Assembly (NCBI RefSeq): GCF_001591045.1
Contig: NZ_BCUA01000004.1
Coordinates: 33,065-97,064, forward strand
Source: Sphingopyxis granuli NBRC 100800
GTDB taxonomy: Bacteria; Pseudomonadota; Alphaproteobacteria; Sphingomonadales; Sphingomonadaceae
Length of the DNA: 64,000 nucleotides
Direction of reading: 5' to 3'
The notes below the pieces were generated by a model, which was not told where the DNA came from, searched no databases, and saw only the letters and a list, made by a program, of their open reading frames with translations. Made by a program: the position numbers and the translations under genes. Positions 24,679 to 33,929 of the stretch are shown piece after piece. Each line of letters begins with the position of its first letter. Within the stretch, counting starts at the first letter, position 1.

Positions 24679-26916
24679 ATGAACAAGATGGGTCTGTTCC
24701 GGTCGGTCGGCGTTGCGCTGGCGTTGGCTCTTTCCTCGACGGCGGCAAGCGCGCAGGATCGTCCCGCACCGCATGCCCCCGTCCACGGCGGCGCGAAGGT
24801 GGCGGGGACGTCGCTGTCGATCGACGAACTCTATCGCACCAAGAGCCTGATCGGAACGACGCCCGAAGGCTATAGCTGGGCGGCGGACGGTGACACGGTG
24901 TTGTTCCTGTGGAACGACGAAGGTTACAGCTTCCGCGACATCTGGTCCTATTCGGTCCGGACGGGGAAGAAGACGCGGCTCACCTTCCTGGGCCGCGACA
25001 GCAAGCCCGAAGCCGAGCAGAAGGGGATCGCGCAGGCGGTCGCGCTAGACCGGGGGCGGGTGGCGTTCACGCTGGGCGGACAGCTTCATATCCGCGAGGC
25101 GAACGGCACGGTCACGCCGGTCGAAACCGACAAGCAGGCGGTCCGCAAGCTTGCCGTGTCGCCCGACGGCACGCGGCTGGCCTTCATTTCGGGCAACCCC
25201 GTCGATACGCGCAATCGCGTGACGCTGGGCGGCGTGCTCTGGGTCCGCGACGTTGCGGCGAAGGGCGGCAATGCCGCGCGCCGCGTCGCGGGGGACGACG
25301 ATCCCAAGGTCTATATCGGCGATTTCCAGTGGTCGGCCGACGGCAAGGCGATCGCCTTCGAGCAATCCGACGACCGCGCCATGCCCGAGCGCGACATCTA
25401 TTATTACGCCAAGGGCGGCTTGCAGAACAATCGCGTCATCCGGGCCTTTCCGGGCGACGAGACAACGAAGGCCACGGTCGGCGTCGTCACCCTCGCGTCG
25501 GGCGACGTGCGCTTTTTCGAACGCCCGAACGCCAAGGATCATATCTGGGACTATGGCCTGTCGAACGACGGCAAGCGCCTGTTCGTCAGCGGCTCCGACA
25601 TGGAGACGAAGGAACATAGCATCTATGTCTTCGACGTCGCGAGCGGGACGCGCGAAACCTTCTATCAGCTGCGCGAGGCGAAGCATCTGCGTCCCGACTG
25701 GAAGGTCGCATGGGCGCCGCGCGACGACGGGCTGATCATCCTGACCGACCGCGACGGCTGGCTGCACCTCTATCACCAGCGCGCCGCGGGCGAAGCGCCG
25801 CGCCAGATCACGAGCGGCCGGTGGGAGATCGAATCCTTCGCGGTCGACGGCAAGCGCGGCCAGCTCTATTTTACCGCGAACGAATCCTACATCCCCGACC
25901 GCCAGCTCTATCGCGTGCCGGTCGCGGGGGGTGCGATCGAGCGGTTGAGCGGTGCCGCGGCAGGGACGCACCAGCCGGTCTATTCGCCTGATTTCCGCCA
26001 TATCGCCGACTGGTACAGCAACGACACCACGCCGCCCGAGCTTTTCCTGATCGACACGGCGAAGCCGGGCAAAGCGGTGCAGGTTACCAAGTCGCCGCAA
26101 CCCGAATTCTATACCCAGACCTGGGCGAACATCGGCTATGTCGAGTTTCCGAGCCATGTCGACGGCACCAACCTTGTCGCGCGGCTGAGCCTGCCCGCCA
26201 ACTATGATCCCGCGAAACGCTATCCGGTGATCGTCGGTTCGGTCTATTCGGACGCGGTGCGCAACCAGTGGGGCGGCCGCCGCGCGCACCCGACCTGGGG
26301 CCTCGACCAATATTTCGTCGCGCAGGGCTATATCGTCCTCAACGTCAATATCCGCGGATCGTGGGGGCAGGGACGCGACCACAACCAGACGCAATATCAA
26401 AGCTATGGCGAGACCGACATCAACGACCTGGAAAGCGGCGTCCGCTATCTGGTCGAGAAGGGCTATGCCGATCCCAGGCGGATCGGCATCTGGGGGTCGA
26501 GCTATGGCGGGCTGATGACGATCATGTCGCTGGCGAAGAAGCCCGGCGTCTATGCCGCCGGCATCGCCGGGGCGCCCGCGACCAACGTCTGGCACGCCTA
26601 TCCGTCGCAGATGTGGATCATGGGGCCGCCCGACGGCGCCGACATGCCGGCCCGCTACGAAGCGCAATCGGCGCTTTATCAGGCCAAGGGCATCAAGGAC
26701 CGGCTGATGATCATCCACGGAACGCGCGACCCGGTCGTGCTCTATTCCGACACGATCGCGCTGATCGAGGGAATGATCCAGCGCGAGCAGATGTTCGAAC
26801 TCGTCACGCTGCCCGGCGCCAATCACGCTTGGGCCAGCGACAACCTGCCGCAGGCGCGTTTCGCCTTCAAGAAAATGGTCGATTTCTTCGACCGCAACGT
26901 GAAGAACAGGGAGTGA
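24679..26916 (+). CDS. S9 family prolyl oligopeptidase (dipeptidyl-peptidase-like)
   Basis: This 745-residue secreted serine peptidase removes short units from peptides. It has a signal peptide (LFRSVGVALALALSSTAASA), an N-terminal beta-propeller made of WD-like blades (about 60-480), and a C-terminal alpha/beta hydrolase domain. The catalytic triad is S608 in GSSYGG, D684 in HGTRDP and H716 in GANHAW. The YWxx/ITSGRWEIESF style propeller resembles DPP-IV and acylaminoacyl peptidases. It lies 83 bases behind the TonB receptor and one base before the next DUF885 gene. It therefore probably works in the periplasm on peptides brought in by the receptor. Confidence 0.9.
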   Translation: MNKMGLFRSVGVALALALSSTAASAQDRPAPHAPVHGGAKVAGTSLSIDELYRTKSLIGTTPEGYSWAADGDTVLFLWNDEGYSFRDIWSYSVRTGKKTRLTFLGRDSKPEAEQKGIAQAVALDRGRVAFTLGGQLHIREANGTVTPVETDKQAVRKLAVSPDGTRLAFISGNPVDTRNRVTLGGVLWVRDVAAKGGNAARRVAGDDDPKVYIGDFQWSADGKAIAFEQSDDRAMPERDIYYYAKGGLQNNRVIRAFPGDETTKATVGVVTLASGDVRFFERPNAKDHIWDYGLSNDGKRLFVSGSDMETKEHSIYVFDVASGTRETFYQLREAKHLRPDWKVAWAPRDDGLIILTDRDGWLHLYHQRAAGEAPRQITSGRWEIESFAVDGKRGQLYFTANESYIPDRQLYRVPVAGGAIERLSGAAAGTHQPVYSPDFRHIADWYSNDTTPPELFLIDTAKPGKAVQVTKSPQPEFYTQTWANIGYVEFPSHVDGTNLVARLSLPANYDPAKRYPVIVGSVYSDAVRNQWGGRRAHPTWGLDQYFVAQGYIVLNVNIRGSWGQGRDHNQTQYQSYGETDINDLESGVRYLVEKGYADPRRIGIWGSSYGGLMTIMSLAKKPGVYAAGIAGAPATNVWHAYPSQMWIMGPPDGADMPARYEAQSALYQAKGIKDRLMIIHGTRDPVVLYSDTIALIEGMIQREQMFELVTLPGANHAWASDNLPQARFAFKKMVDFFDRNVKNRE

Positions 26917-26917
26917 C

Positions 26918-28591
26918 ATGCTGCGGCGTGCGATTTCCCTGATGATCGGCGGCGCGGCGCTGCTGTCGGCGACGGGCGCCGCGGCGCAGGCCGAGGTGCA
27001 GGCGCTGGGCGCCGACTTCTGGGCGTGGCGCGCCACGACCCAGCCGGCGACGAGCGACGACATTCCGCGGATCGTGCGCCCCGAAAAATGGACGCCCGAC
27101 TGGTCGCCCGCCGCCGTCGACGCCCAGAAGCGGCAGCTCGCGGCGTTCGAAACGCGGTGGAAGGCGCTCGCGCAGGCGCCGCAGTCGGTCGGCGAGACGG
27201 TCGATTACCGGCTGGTCGGATCGGCGCTGGCGCGCGTGCGCTGGGAACTCGACCATGTCGCCGCGTGGCGGCGCCAGCCGCATTTCTATGTTGCGCAGGC
27301 GCTGAACCCGATCTTCGAACTGTTGTTGCCGCCGCCCCCGCTCGAACGGGCGCGGATCGACGACGTCATCCGGCTGCTCGGCCACGCGCCGACGACCCTC
27401 GCTGCGGGCAAGGCCAACCTCACCGACATGCGCGGGCCGTTCGTCGACGCTGCGCTCGCGCAGGTCGCGCAGGTCCCGTCCAGCCTGAACGGCATGGTCG
27501 CCGGCATCGATCCCCACGCGACGCCGGGCCAGCGCCGGCAGCTCCGCACCGCGGCCGACAAGGCGATCGCGGCCTTCGCCGATTTCGAAGCCTTCCTGAA
27601 CGCCCGGCGCGCCGGCTTGTCCGATGCGACCGCGGTCGGCCGCGACAGCTATCGCTATTTCCTCGGCAGCGTTGCCCTCTATCCCTATTCGCCCGAGGAA
27701 CTGCAGGTGATGGGGCGGCAGGAATGGGCGCGCTCGGTATTGTTCGAGGAACTCGAGCGCAACCGCAACGCGGGGCTGCCCGAACTGCCGATCGGCGCAT
27801 CGATCGACGCGGTGACGGCGAAGCTCGACGCCGACGAACGCAAGGTCCGGGCCTTTCTGCGCGACCGCAAGCTGCTGACCGTGCCCGAATGGGTGGGCCA
27901 TTATAACGCCCAGCCCTTTCCGGCCTATCTGGCGCCGATCGGCTGGCTGGGGCGGACCTTCGACCTGACGAGCCGGACGCGTGTCGGACAGAATGCGACC
28001 GTCTATCTTCCCGAACCGTCGCCCGGGCTCGGCTATTTCAACCTGTCGATCACCCGCGATCCGCGCCCGATCATCGTGCACGAAGGCGTGCCCGGCCATT
28101 TCTTCCAGCTCAGCCTGGGCTGGAAGCATCCGAACCCGCTGCGCCGCCACTATTACGACAGCGGCGCAAACGAGGGGACGGGCTTCTATGCCGAGGAGAT
28201 GATGCTTCAGGCGGGCCTATGGGCCGACGCGCCCCGGACGCGCGAGATCATCTACAATTTCGCCCGGCTGCGCGCGCTGCGGGTCGAGGTCGACGTGAAG
28301 CTGGCGCTTGGCGACTTCAGCATCGCCGAGGCGGCGGACTATCTGGAAAAGATGGTGCCGATGGACCGCGCCACGGCGGAAGAGGAAGCGGTCTTCTTCG
28401 CCGCCGCGCCGGGACAGGCGATCAGCTATCAGATCGGCAAGATGCAGACGGCGGAATTCCTGGCCGAGGCGCGGGTGCGCGAGGGCAAGGATTTCGACCT
28501 AAAGCGCTTCCACGATTATCTCTGGCTCAACGGCAATGTGCCCATCGCGCTCCAGAAGCAGGAGTATCTGGCGATGGTGGACGGGAAATAG
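26918..28591 (+). CDS. DUF885 family secreted protein with intact HExxPGH
   Basis: The 557-residue protein begins with a signal peptide (LRRAISLMIGGAALLSATGAAAQA) and has the DUF885 helical fold. The metal-type motif is intact: HEGVPGH at 388-394, followed by NEGTGFYAEEMMLQAGL supplying a further glutamate. By analogy to gluzincin peptidases this copy should be catalytically competent, probably a dipeptidase or carboxypeptidase, although family substrates are not established to my knowledge. It starts one base after the S9 peptidase stop with AGGGAG as ribosome site, so the two are co-translated. Confidence 0.87.
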   Translation: MLRRAISLMIGGAALLSATGAAAQAEVQALGADFWAWRATTQPATSDDIPRIVRPEKWTPDWSPAAVDAQKRQLAAFETRWKALAQAPQSVGETVDYRLVGSALARVRWELDHVAAWRRQPHFYVAQALNPIFELLLPPPPLERARIDDVIRLLGHAPTTLAAGKANLTDMRGPFVDAALAQVAQVPSSLNGMVAGIDPHATPGQRRQLRTAADKAIAAFADFEAFLNARRAGLSDATAVGRDSYRYFLGSVALYPYSPEELQVMGRQEWARSVLFEELERNRNAGLPELPIGASIDAVTAKLDADERKVRAFLRDRKLLTVPEWVGHYNAQPFPAYLAPIGWLGRTFDLTSRTRVGQNATVYLPEPSPGLGYFNLSITRDPRPIIVHEGVPGHFFQLSLGWKHPNPLRRHYYDSGANEGTGFYAEEMMLQAGLWADAPRTREIIYNFARLRALRVEVDVKLALGDFSIAEAADYLEKMVPMDRATAEEEAVFFAAAPGQAISYQIGKMQTAEFLAEARVREGKDFDLKRFHDYLWLNGNVPIALQKQEYLAMVDGK

Positions 28592-28599
28592 GGAGCGCC

Positions 28600-29079
28600 A
28601 TGCGTATTATCCGACTGACCGAACCGCAGTCCGGCCTGTCCGCGCGCTGCCGCCTGATCGAGGATGCGGCGCCCGAATCGGCGGCCTTCCTGTGGGACCT
28701 CGCCGAACGCCGCGCGGCGTTCGAAGCCATGCATGCGATCTGGACCGGCCCCGAGATCTCCGTCCCGATGCCGGCCAGCACGCTGCCGGCCGGGATGGCG
28801 CAGCCCGCCATCCCGGCCGAGAACGCGACCTCCTATCCCGAGGCGGGCGACATCGTCCTCGCCTATCTCGCCGCGGGCAGCACCAAGGGGCTGCCGCCGG
28901 GACCCTTCTACGACATCGGCCTCTTCTATGGCGGCGGCGGGCGCCTGCTGATGCCCTTCGGGTGGATCCAGGCGAATGTCTGTGCCCGCATCCTCGACGA
29001 GGATCTGGCCAAGGCGCAGGCCGACTGCCGCGCCATCCGGCGCAACGGCGCTTGCACCCTGACGATCGAAACCGCCTGA
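28600..29079 (+). CDS. DUF3830 family protein
   Basis: The 159-residue cytoplasmic protein matches the DUF3830 pattern: an N-terminal ARCRLIEDAAPESAAFLWDL, a middle PAENATSYPEAGDIVLAY, and a C-terminal GLFYGGGGRLLMPFGWIQAN. The family is thought to have a cyclophilin-like barrel and often lies beside amidohydrolases and transporters; no function is established that I know of. It starts at 28600 after GGGAG, nine bases behind the DUF885 stop and 13 before the transporter, so it belongs to the peptide-uptake operon. It may bind the transported compound or an intermediate. Confidence 0.75.
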   Translation: MRIIRLTEPQSGLSARCRLIEDAAPESAAFLWDLAERRAAFEAMHAIWTGPEISVPMPASTLPAGMAQPAIPAENATSYPEAGDIVLAYLAAGSTKGLPPGPFYDIGLFYGGGGRLLMPFGWIQANVCARILDEDLAKAQADCRAIRRNGACTLTIETA

Positions 29080-29091
29080 GGACGCCCGCCC

Positions 29092-29991
29092 ATGACCTAT
29101 GACGATCTGATGTCCTTGCTGGGCAACTGGCTGCTTCCGGGATCGCTGGTGGCGATCATGGTGTCGATGGGCCTGTCGCTGACCGCCGACGATTTCCGGC
29201 AGGTGTTCCGCAACAAGCGCGCGCTGATCTTCGGCGTCTGCTCGATGCTGGTCGTGCCGCCGTTGATCGGGCTCACGCTCGCGCTGACGGTGGTGCCCAC
29301 CGCGGCGCTCGCGGTCGGCTTCGTCCTGCTCGCGACGACCCCCGGCGGCATGTTGTCGAACCTGTTCACGGACATGGCGAAGGGCGATCTGGCGCTGTCA
29401 ATGTCGATGACGCTGATTCTCAGCATGATCTATATCTTCGTGGTCCCCTTCTACGCGCATTTCGCGCTGCTCCATTTCATGGGGCTGGAGGCGGACGTGC
29501 AGGTGCCGCTTGCCTCCTTCTTCTGGGACATCTTTTCGATCACGGTGCTGCCCGCAACGGTGGGCTTCGCGATCCGCGCGTGGCGGCCCGATTTTGCGAT
29601 CTGGTTCAAGCGCTACCTGAAGAATGCGGCGACGATCGTCCTGTTCAGCTCCTTCGGCGTGATCCTCTACGACCAGGTTCCGGTGCTGCGCGAAAATCTG
29701 GGGGCGCTGTTCTGGATCACGGTCGCGCTCAATCTGACCATGGTCGTCGTCGTGATGACCATCGTGCGCTTTGCCGGCTTCTCGCGGCGCGAGAATGTCG
29801 CGATCGGGATCGAGCATCTGATGCGGCAGGAAGGCACCGCGATCTTCATCGCCGTTTCGATCGTCGGCAACAACGAGATGTCGTTGCCGATGATCATGAA
29901 CACACCCGTGGCGCTTTGTTTCGTGCTGCTCTTCGTTGCCATCGCGCGGCGGACGGGGCGGCCGGAGCAGGGCGTTCCAGCCACGATCTGA
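29092..29991 (+). CDS. BASS family (bile acid:sodium symporter-like) transporter
   Basis: The 299-residue protein has nine to ten hydrophobic segments and the BASS signature elements MGLSLTADDF near the start, TTPGGMLSNLFTDMAKGD in the middle and IEHLMRQEGTAIFIAVSIVG in the second half. These correspond to the crossed helices that bind sodium and substrate. Bacterial members move organic acids with sodium. In this operon it would carry a small organic acid or amino-acid-derived product across the inner membrane. The next gene follows after 139 bases in which no terminator was seen. Confidence 0.85.
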   Translation: MTYDDLMSLLGNWLLPGSLVAIMVSMGLSLTADDFRQVFRNKRALIFGVCSMLVVPPLIGLTLALTVVPTAALAVGFVLLATTPGGMLSNLFTDMAKGDLALSMSMTLILSMIYIFVVPFYAHFALLHFMGLEADVQVPLASFFWDIFSITVLPATVGFAIRAWRPDFAIWFKRYLKNAATIVLFSSFGVILYDQVPVLRENLGALFWITVALNLTMVVVVMTIVRFAGFSRRENVAIGIEHLMRQEGTAIFIAVSIVGNNEMSLPMIMNTPVALCFVLLFVAIARRTGRPEQGVPATI

Positions 29992-30130
29992 ACCATAGCA
30001 AGATAGAGCGCCCGGCAAACGGGCGAGCAGGAAAGTTCGCAGTTATGACAGTGTCCCGAGTTGTGGGCGTCGCGACGGGGTCTCTCCCGCTCGTCGCGAT
30101 GGGCACCCTCTTCGTCGCTTCGACGGAGCG

Positions 30131-31435
30131 ATGATGCAGCATCGATCGATCTCCCGCGCCGCTCGCAAGGATAGTGTCACGAGCCCGCTGTGGACGGCGA
30201 CCGCCGCCCCGGGGCCCGCGCTGGCGCCGCTGTCGGGCCATGTCGAGACCGACGTGCTGGTCGTCGGCGGCGGCATCGCCGGAACCGCGACGGCGCTCCA
30301 TCTGGCCGAAAAGGGTGTCCCGGTCGTGCTGGTCGAAGCGGGCCAGCCGGGCGACGGCGCGACCGGGCAGAGCGGCGGACTCGTCGCACCCGACTATATC
30401 CGCCATTCGCCCGATTCGGCGCGGCAGGCGTTCGGCGCGGAGGACGGCGAACGGCTGAACCGGATGATCGGGGCCTCGGGCCGCTTCGTCTTCGACCTTA
30501 TCGCGCGGCACGCGATCGATTGCGACGCGCGCCCGGACGGCTTCTACACCCCCGCGCACACCGAGGCGCTCGCCGACAATCAGCGCCGCTCCGCCGACCA
30601 GTGGCGGTCGCGCGGCTATGCCGTCGATTTCGTCGAGGGCGCAGAGGTCCGGCGGCTGTTCGGCGCCGAACGCTATTGCGGCGCGCTGCGCTTCGGCGAC
30701 GGCGGCAGCCTCAACCCGCTCGCCTATGTCCGCGGCCTTGCCCGCGCGGCCGAGCGCGAAGGCGCGCGCCTGTTCGCGAACAGCCCGGTCGCCGCGCTCG
30801 AGCGGACGACGGACGGCTGGCTTTGCCGCACGCCCGGCGGGACGGTGCGCGCGGACCGCGTCGTTCTGGCTGCCAACGGCGGCAACGGTGCGCTGCACCC
30901 GGCGATGCGGCGGACGACCCTGCCGCTGCACGTCTTCCAGTTCGCGAGCGCGCCGCTCGACGAAGCGCAGCGTCGGGCGATCCTGCCCGAAGGGGGCGCC
31001 TTCACCGACAAGGTCCCCTATCTGTTCACCGCGCGGCTCGACGGGCAGGGGCATCTGGTCTCGGCCTTTCCCGCGTCCTTCCTGATCCGCAGCGATGCCG
31101 CGCTCTATCGCGAGGCCCGGCGGCGGCTGGCGCAGCATTTCGCGGCGATGCCCGATCCGCAGATCGATTTCCTGTGGCGCGGCCTGGCGTGGGTGAACAC
31201 CTCCTTCCTTCCCGAAGTCTATGATCTCGGCGAGGGGGCGATCGCCATTCAGGCCTGCAACGGCCGCGGGATTGCGACCAACAGCGTGCTGGGGGCGGAG
31301 GTGGCCGCCATGCTGGCGACGGGCGATCGCACGGCGCTTTCGGTGCAGCCGCGCGCCCCGGCGCCGGTGCGCTTCCATGCCGGCGCGGCGTGGCTGCCGA
31401 AGCTGCTGATGTCGATGGCCTATCTGTCGAACTGA
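30131..31435 (+). CDS. FAD-dependent oxidoreductase, D-amino-acid-oxidase/glycine-oxidase type
   Basis: The 434-residue flavoprotein has the dinucleotide motif DVLVVGGGIAGTATALHLAEKG around residues 35-57 and the DAO-family GATGQSGGLVAP that covers the flavin. These enzymes oxidise the C-N bond of amines or amino acids, giving imines and then keto acids. The late RGIATNSVLGAEVAAM segment is the conserved C-terminal FAD contact. There is no signal peptide, so it acts in the cytoplasm. As the last gene of the receptor-peptidase-transporter run it is well placed to start breakdown of the imported amino compound. A weak ACGGAG precedes the double ATG at 30131. Confidence 0.83.
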   Translation: MMQHRSISRAARKDSVTSPLWTATAAPGPALAPLSGHVETDVLVVGGGIAGTATALHLAEKGVPVVLVEAGQPGDGATGQSGGLVAPDYIRHSPDSARQAFGAEDGERLNRMIGASGRFVFDLIARHAIDCDARPDGFYTPAHTEALADNQRRSADQWRSRGYAVDFVEGAEVRRLFGAERYCGALRFGDGGSLNPLAYVRGLARAAEREGARLFANSPVAALERTTDGWLCRTPGGTVRADRVVLAANGGNGALHPAMRRTTLPLHVFQFASAPLDEAQRRAILPEGGAFTDKVPYLFTARLDGQGHLVSAFPASFLIRSDAALYREARRRLAQHFAAMPDPQIDFLWRGLAWVNTSFLPEVYDLGEGAIAIQACNGRGIATNSVLGAEVAAMLATGDRTALSVQPRAPAPVRFHAGAAWLPKLLMSMAYLSN

Positions 31436-31558
31436 GGCATGAGCGATCCGGGGTCGATCGACGTTCAGTTCTGGCCCGCAAACAGCGGCGCCATCGGAAT
31501 GCTGAACTCCGGCACCGGCAAAGTCGCCATTTCCGGCTCGCTTGAACTGCGCCCGCCC

Positions 31559-32029
31559 CTAGGGCGCCAGCGGTTCCAGATTGTCGTGAAGCCGGCCGAG
31601 CAGCGCGATCAGCTGCTCGAACTCCTCGGCCTTCAGCCCCGCGATCAGGTGCGCATAGATGGGCGCGGTCGCCAGCCGCGCCTCGGCCAGCCGCGCTTCG
31701 CCCGCCGGGGCGAGCGCGACCAGCGTCACGCGGGCGTCCTCGCGGCTCGGCGTGGCGGTCACCAGTCCGGCCGCGGTCATCCGCTGGATGATCCGTGTCA
31801 TCGTCGACAGGTTGATGACCGCCGCCTGCGCGATCTCGCGCGCGCCGCGCGGCGATTCCTCGCCGAGGATCATCAGGACGCGCCAGCCTGGAATATCGAG
31901 GCCGATGGCGCGCAGCCGCGCATCGATGATGCTGTTGTACCGGCTGACCAGCCGGTTGAGCAGATAGAAGGGGTATCGATCGACCCGAAAGGCGGTGTCG
32001 CCGGGGTTCCCCGACTGAAAGACGTCCAT
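31559..32029 (-). CDS. MarR-family transcriptional regulator
   Basis: The 156-residue product has the MarR fold: dimerisation helix YPFYLLNRLVSRYNSIID, winged helix-turn-helix with ARGAREIAQAAVINLSTMTR-like recognition region (about residues 65-90) and a wing with SREDARVTLVALAPAG. Such repressors respond to aromatic acids or related small molecules. It is divergent from a DUF885 gene with 81 bases between the starts, so that gene is the likely target. It is convergent with the oxidase gene, with 123 bases between them and no clear terminator. Confidence 0.88.
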   Translation of the reverse strand: MDVFQSGNPGDTAFRVDRYPFYLLNRLVSRYNSIIDARLRAIGLDIPGWRVLMILGEESPRGAREIAQAAVINLSTMTRIIQRMTAAGLVTATPSREDARVTLVALAPAGEARLAEARLATAPIYAHLIAGLKAEEFEQLIALLGRLHDNLEPLAP

Positions 32030-32110
32030 GACCGCCGCTTTAGCTCAAAGCTCTTCGGTTTCAATCCGCCGCGTCCCGGTGCGGCGCCGTTCCCCTGAAA
32101 GGAATTCGCC
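32030..32110. promoter_or_regulatory. divergent promoter region, MarR / DUF885
   Basis: These 81 bases hold both promoters of the divergent pair. An AGCT-CAA-AGCT inverted repeat lies near 32042 and is a weak operator candidate. No better palindrome was seen. Confidence 0.3.
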
Positions 32111-33850
32111 ATGGCTCCTGCAATCCCCACCCCGATCCGGCGCTGGTGCCGCGTCGTAGCGCTGTGCGGAGGAGCCCTGCTGCTGGGCGGGGCCGCGACA
32201 CCCGACCTGCCCGACCTGATCGATCGTTACGAGCATTTCGCGGAAGACTATCCGATGGAGGCGGGGCGCTCCGATCCGTCGCGGGCGCGGGTCGGCTGGC
32301 CCGACGAGACGCCGGCGGGCATGGCGCGGCGCAAGGCCGAGCTCCAGCGGATTGCCGCAGCGCTCGATGCGCTCGACGATGCGGCGCTGACCGACGAAGC
32401 GCGCGTCGATCGTGCCTATCTGCGCCAGCTCATCGCCTGGCGGGTCGAAGGGATAGACTTCGACGAACGGCGCTTCGCCTTCGTCGCGCATGAAGGCTTC
32501 TACAACACGCCCTATTCGCTGGCGCGCGGCCTGACCCTGCGCAGCGAAGCCGATGCGCGCGCGTGGGTCGAGCGGATGCGCGGCATTCCGCGCTATTTCG
32601 CCGAGCAGCGCGCCAACCTCGCGCGCGGGGTGGCGTCGGGCTGGACGCACCCCGCGGTCGTGATCGACGTGGGGGTGGCGATCCTGCGCAACCAGATCGC
32701 GCAGCCCGTGGCCGAGGACCCGATGCTGGAGCCGCTCAAGCCCTATCCGGCGATCGCGGCGGAGGCGCAGCGATTGATCGAACAGGAGATCCGGCCGGCG
32801 CAGCGCGAGGCGCTCGCCTATATCGACGGCCCCTATCGCGCGAAGGCGCGCAAGGAACTGGGCATCGCGGCCGTGCCGGGCGGGCGGGCCTATTACGACT
32901 TCCTGCTGCGCTATTATACGACGACCGACCTGACCGCCGAGCAGATCCACGAAATGGGGCTGGCGGAGGTGCGCCGGATCCGCGCCGAGATGGACAAGAT
33001 CATCGCCTCGACCGGCTTCGAGGGGAGCTTCGCCGACTGGCTGCGCTTCCTGCGCACCGATCCGCGCTTCTATGCGACGAGCCGCGAAGGCCTGATCGAG
33101 AAATATGCCGCGGCGGCCAAGCGCATCGACGGCGTGCTGCCGCGCTATTTTTCGGTTCTGCCGCGCCAGCCCTTCACGATCGTGCCGGTGCCGCGCGAGC
33201 TGGAAGAAGGCTATACGACCGCGCGCGGCGGCGGCGGCGGCGATTTCGAGAAGGGTTTCGCCGGGACCTTCGTCGTCAACACCTCGCATCTCGATCAGCG
33301 GCCGCTGTACGAGGTCCCGGCGCTCAGCCTGCACGAGGCAGCGCCGGGACACCACACGCACGGCGCGCTCAACAACGAGAACAAGGCGCTCCCCGGCTTC
33401 CGCCGCGCCCGCGATCTGCTGGCCTTCCGCGAGGGATGGGCGCTCTATGCCGAACGGCTTGGGCACGAGATGGGCGTCTATCGCGATGCCTATGAGACCT
33501 TTGGCAGCCTCTCGACCGAGATGTGGCGCGCGTGCCGCATGGTCGTCGATACCGGCATCCACGTGATGGGCTGGAGCTATGACCGGGCGCGACAATGCTT
33601 TGCCGAGAATACGGCGCTGGCCGACATCAACATCGACACCGAACTCGCGCGCTATATCGGCGCGCCGGGGGGCGCGGTCGCCTACAAGGTCGGCGAACTC
33701 AAGATCGTCGAGCTGCGCCGCCGCGCCGAACAGGCGCTGGGCGACCGCTTCGACATCCGCGCCTTTCACGACCTGATCCTCGCGCAGGGGCAGCTGCCGA
33801 TGACGATGCTGGAGGCGAAGGTCGACGCCTGGATCGCGGCGAAGCGTTAG
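32111..33850 (+). CDS. DUF885 family secreted protein with intact HEAAPGHH
   Basis: The 579-residue protein has an N-terminal export signal (RRWCRVVALCGGALLLGGAA) and the canonical motif HEAAPGHH from residue 408, with the second-shell REGWALYAERLGHEMG helix downstream. It is the closest of the four copies here to the family consensus and the most likely to be an active metallopeptidase-like enzyme. A glycine run (GGGGG) before DFEKGFAGTFVVNTSHLD is normal for the family. AAAGGA stands before the ATG. It is probably controlled by the divergent MarR gene. Confidence 0.88.
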   Translation: MAPAIPTPIRRWCRVVALCGGALLLGGAATPDLPDLIDRYEHFAEDYPMEAGRSDPSRARVGWPDETPAGMARRKAELQRIAAALDALDDAALTDEARVDRAYLRQLIAWRVEGIDFDERRFAFVAHEGFYNTPYSLARGLTLRSEADARAWVERMRGIPRYFAEQRANLARGVASGWTHPAVVIDVGVAILRNQIAQPVAEDPMLEPLKPYPAIAAEAQRLIEQEIRPAQREALAYIDGPYRAKARKELGIAAVPGGRAYYDFLLRYYTTTDLTAEQIHEMGLAEVRRIRAEMDKIIASTGFEGSFADWLRFLRTDPRFYATSREGLIEKYAAAAKRIDGVLPRYFSVLPRQPFTIVPVPRELEEGYTTARGGGGGDFEKGFAGTFVVNTSHLDQRPLYEVPALSLHEAAPGHHTHGALNNENKALPGFRRARDLLAFREGWALYAERLGHEMGVYRDAYETFGSLSTEMWRACRMVVDTGIHVMGWSYDRARQCFAENTALADINIDTELARYIGAPGGAVAYKVGELKIVELRRRAEQALGDRFDIRAFHDLILAQGQLPMTMLEAKVDAWIAAKR

Positions 33851-33929
33851 GATCGTCCCATTCCGGTTGATGCGGCATATCAGCCCTTGATGCGAGCCAA
33901 GCGGGACAGAGTCTGTTTCGCGCCGGCGA

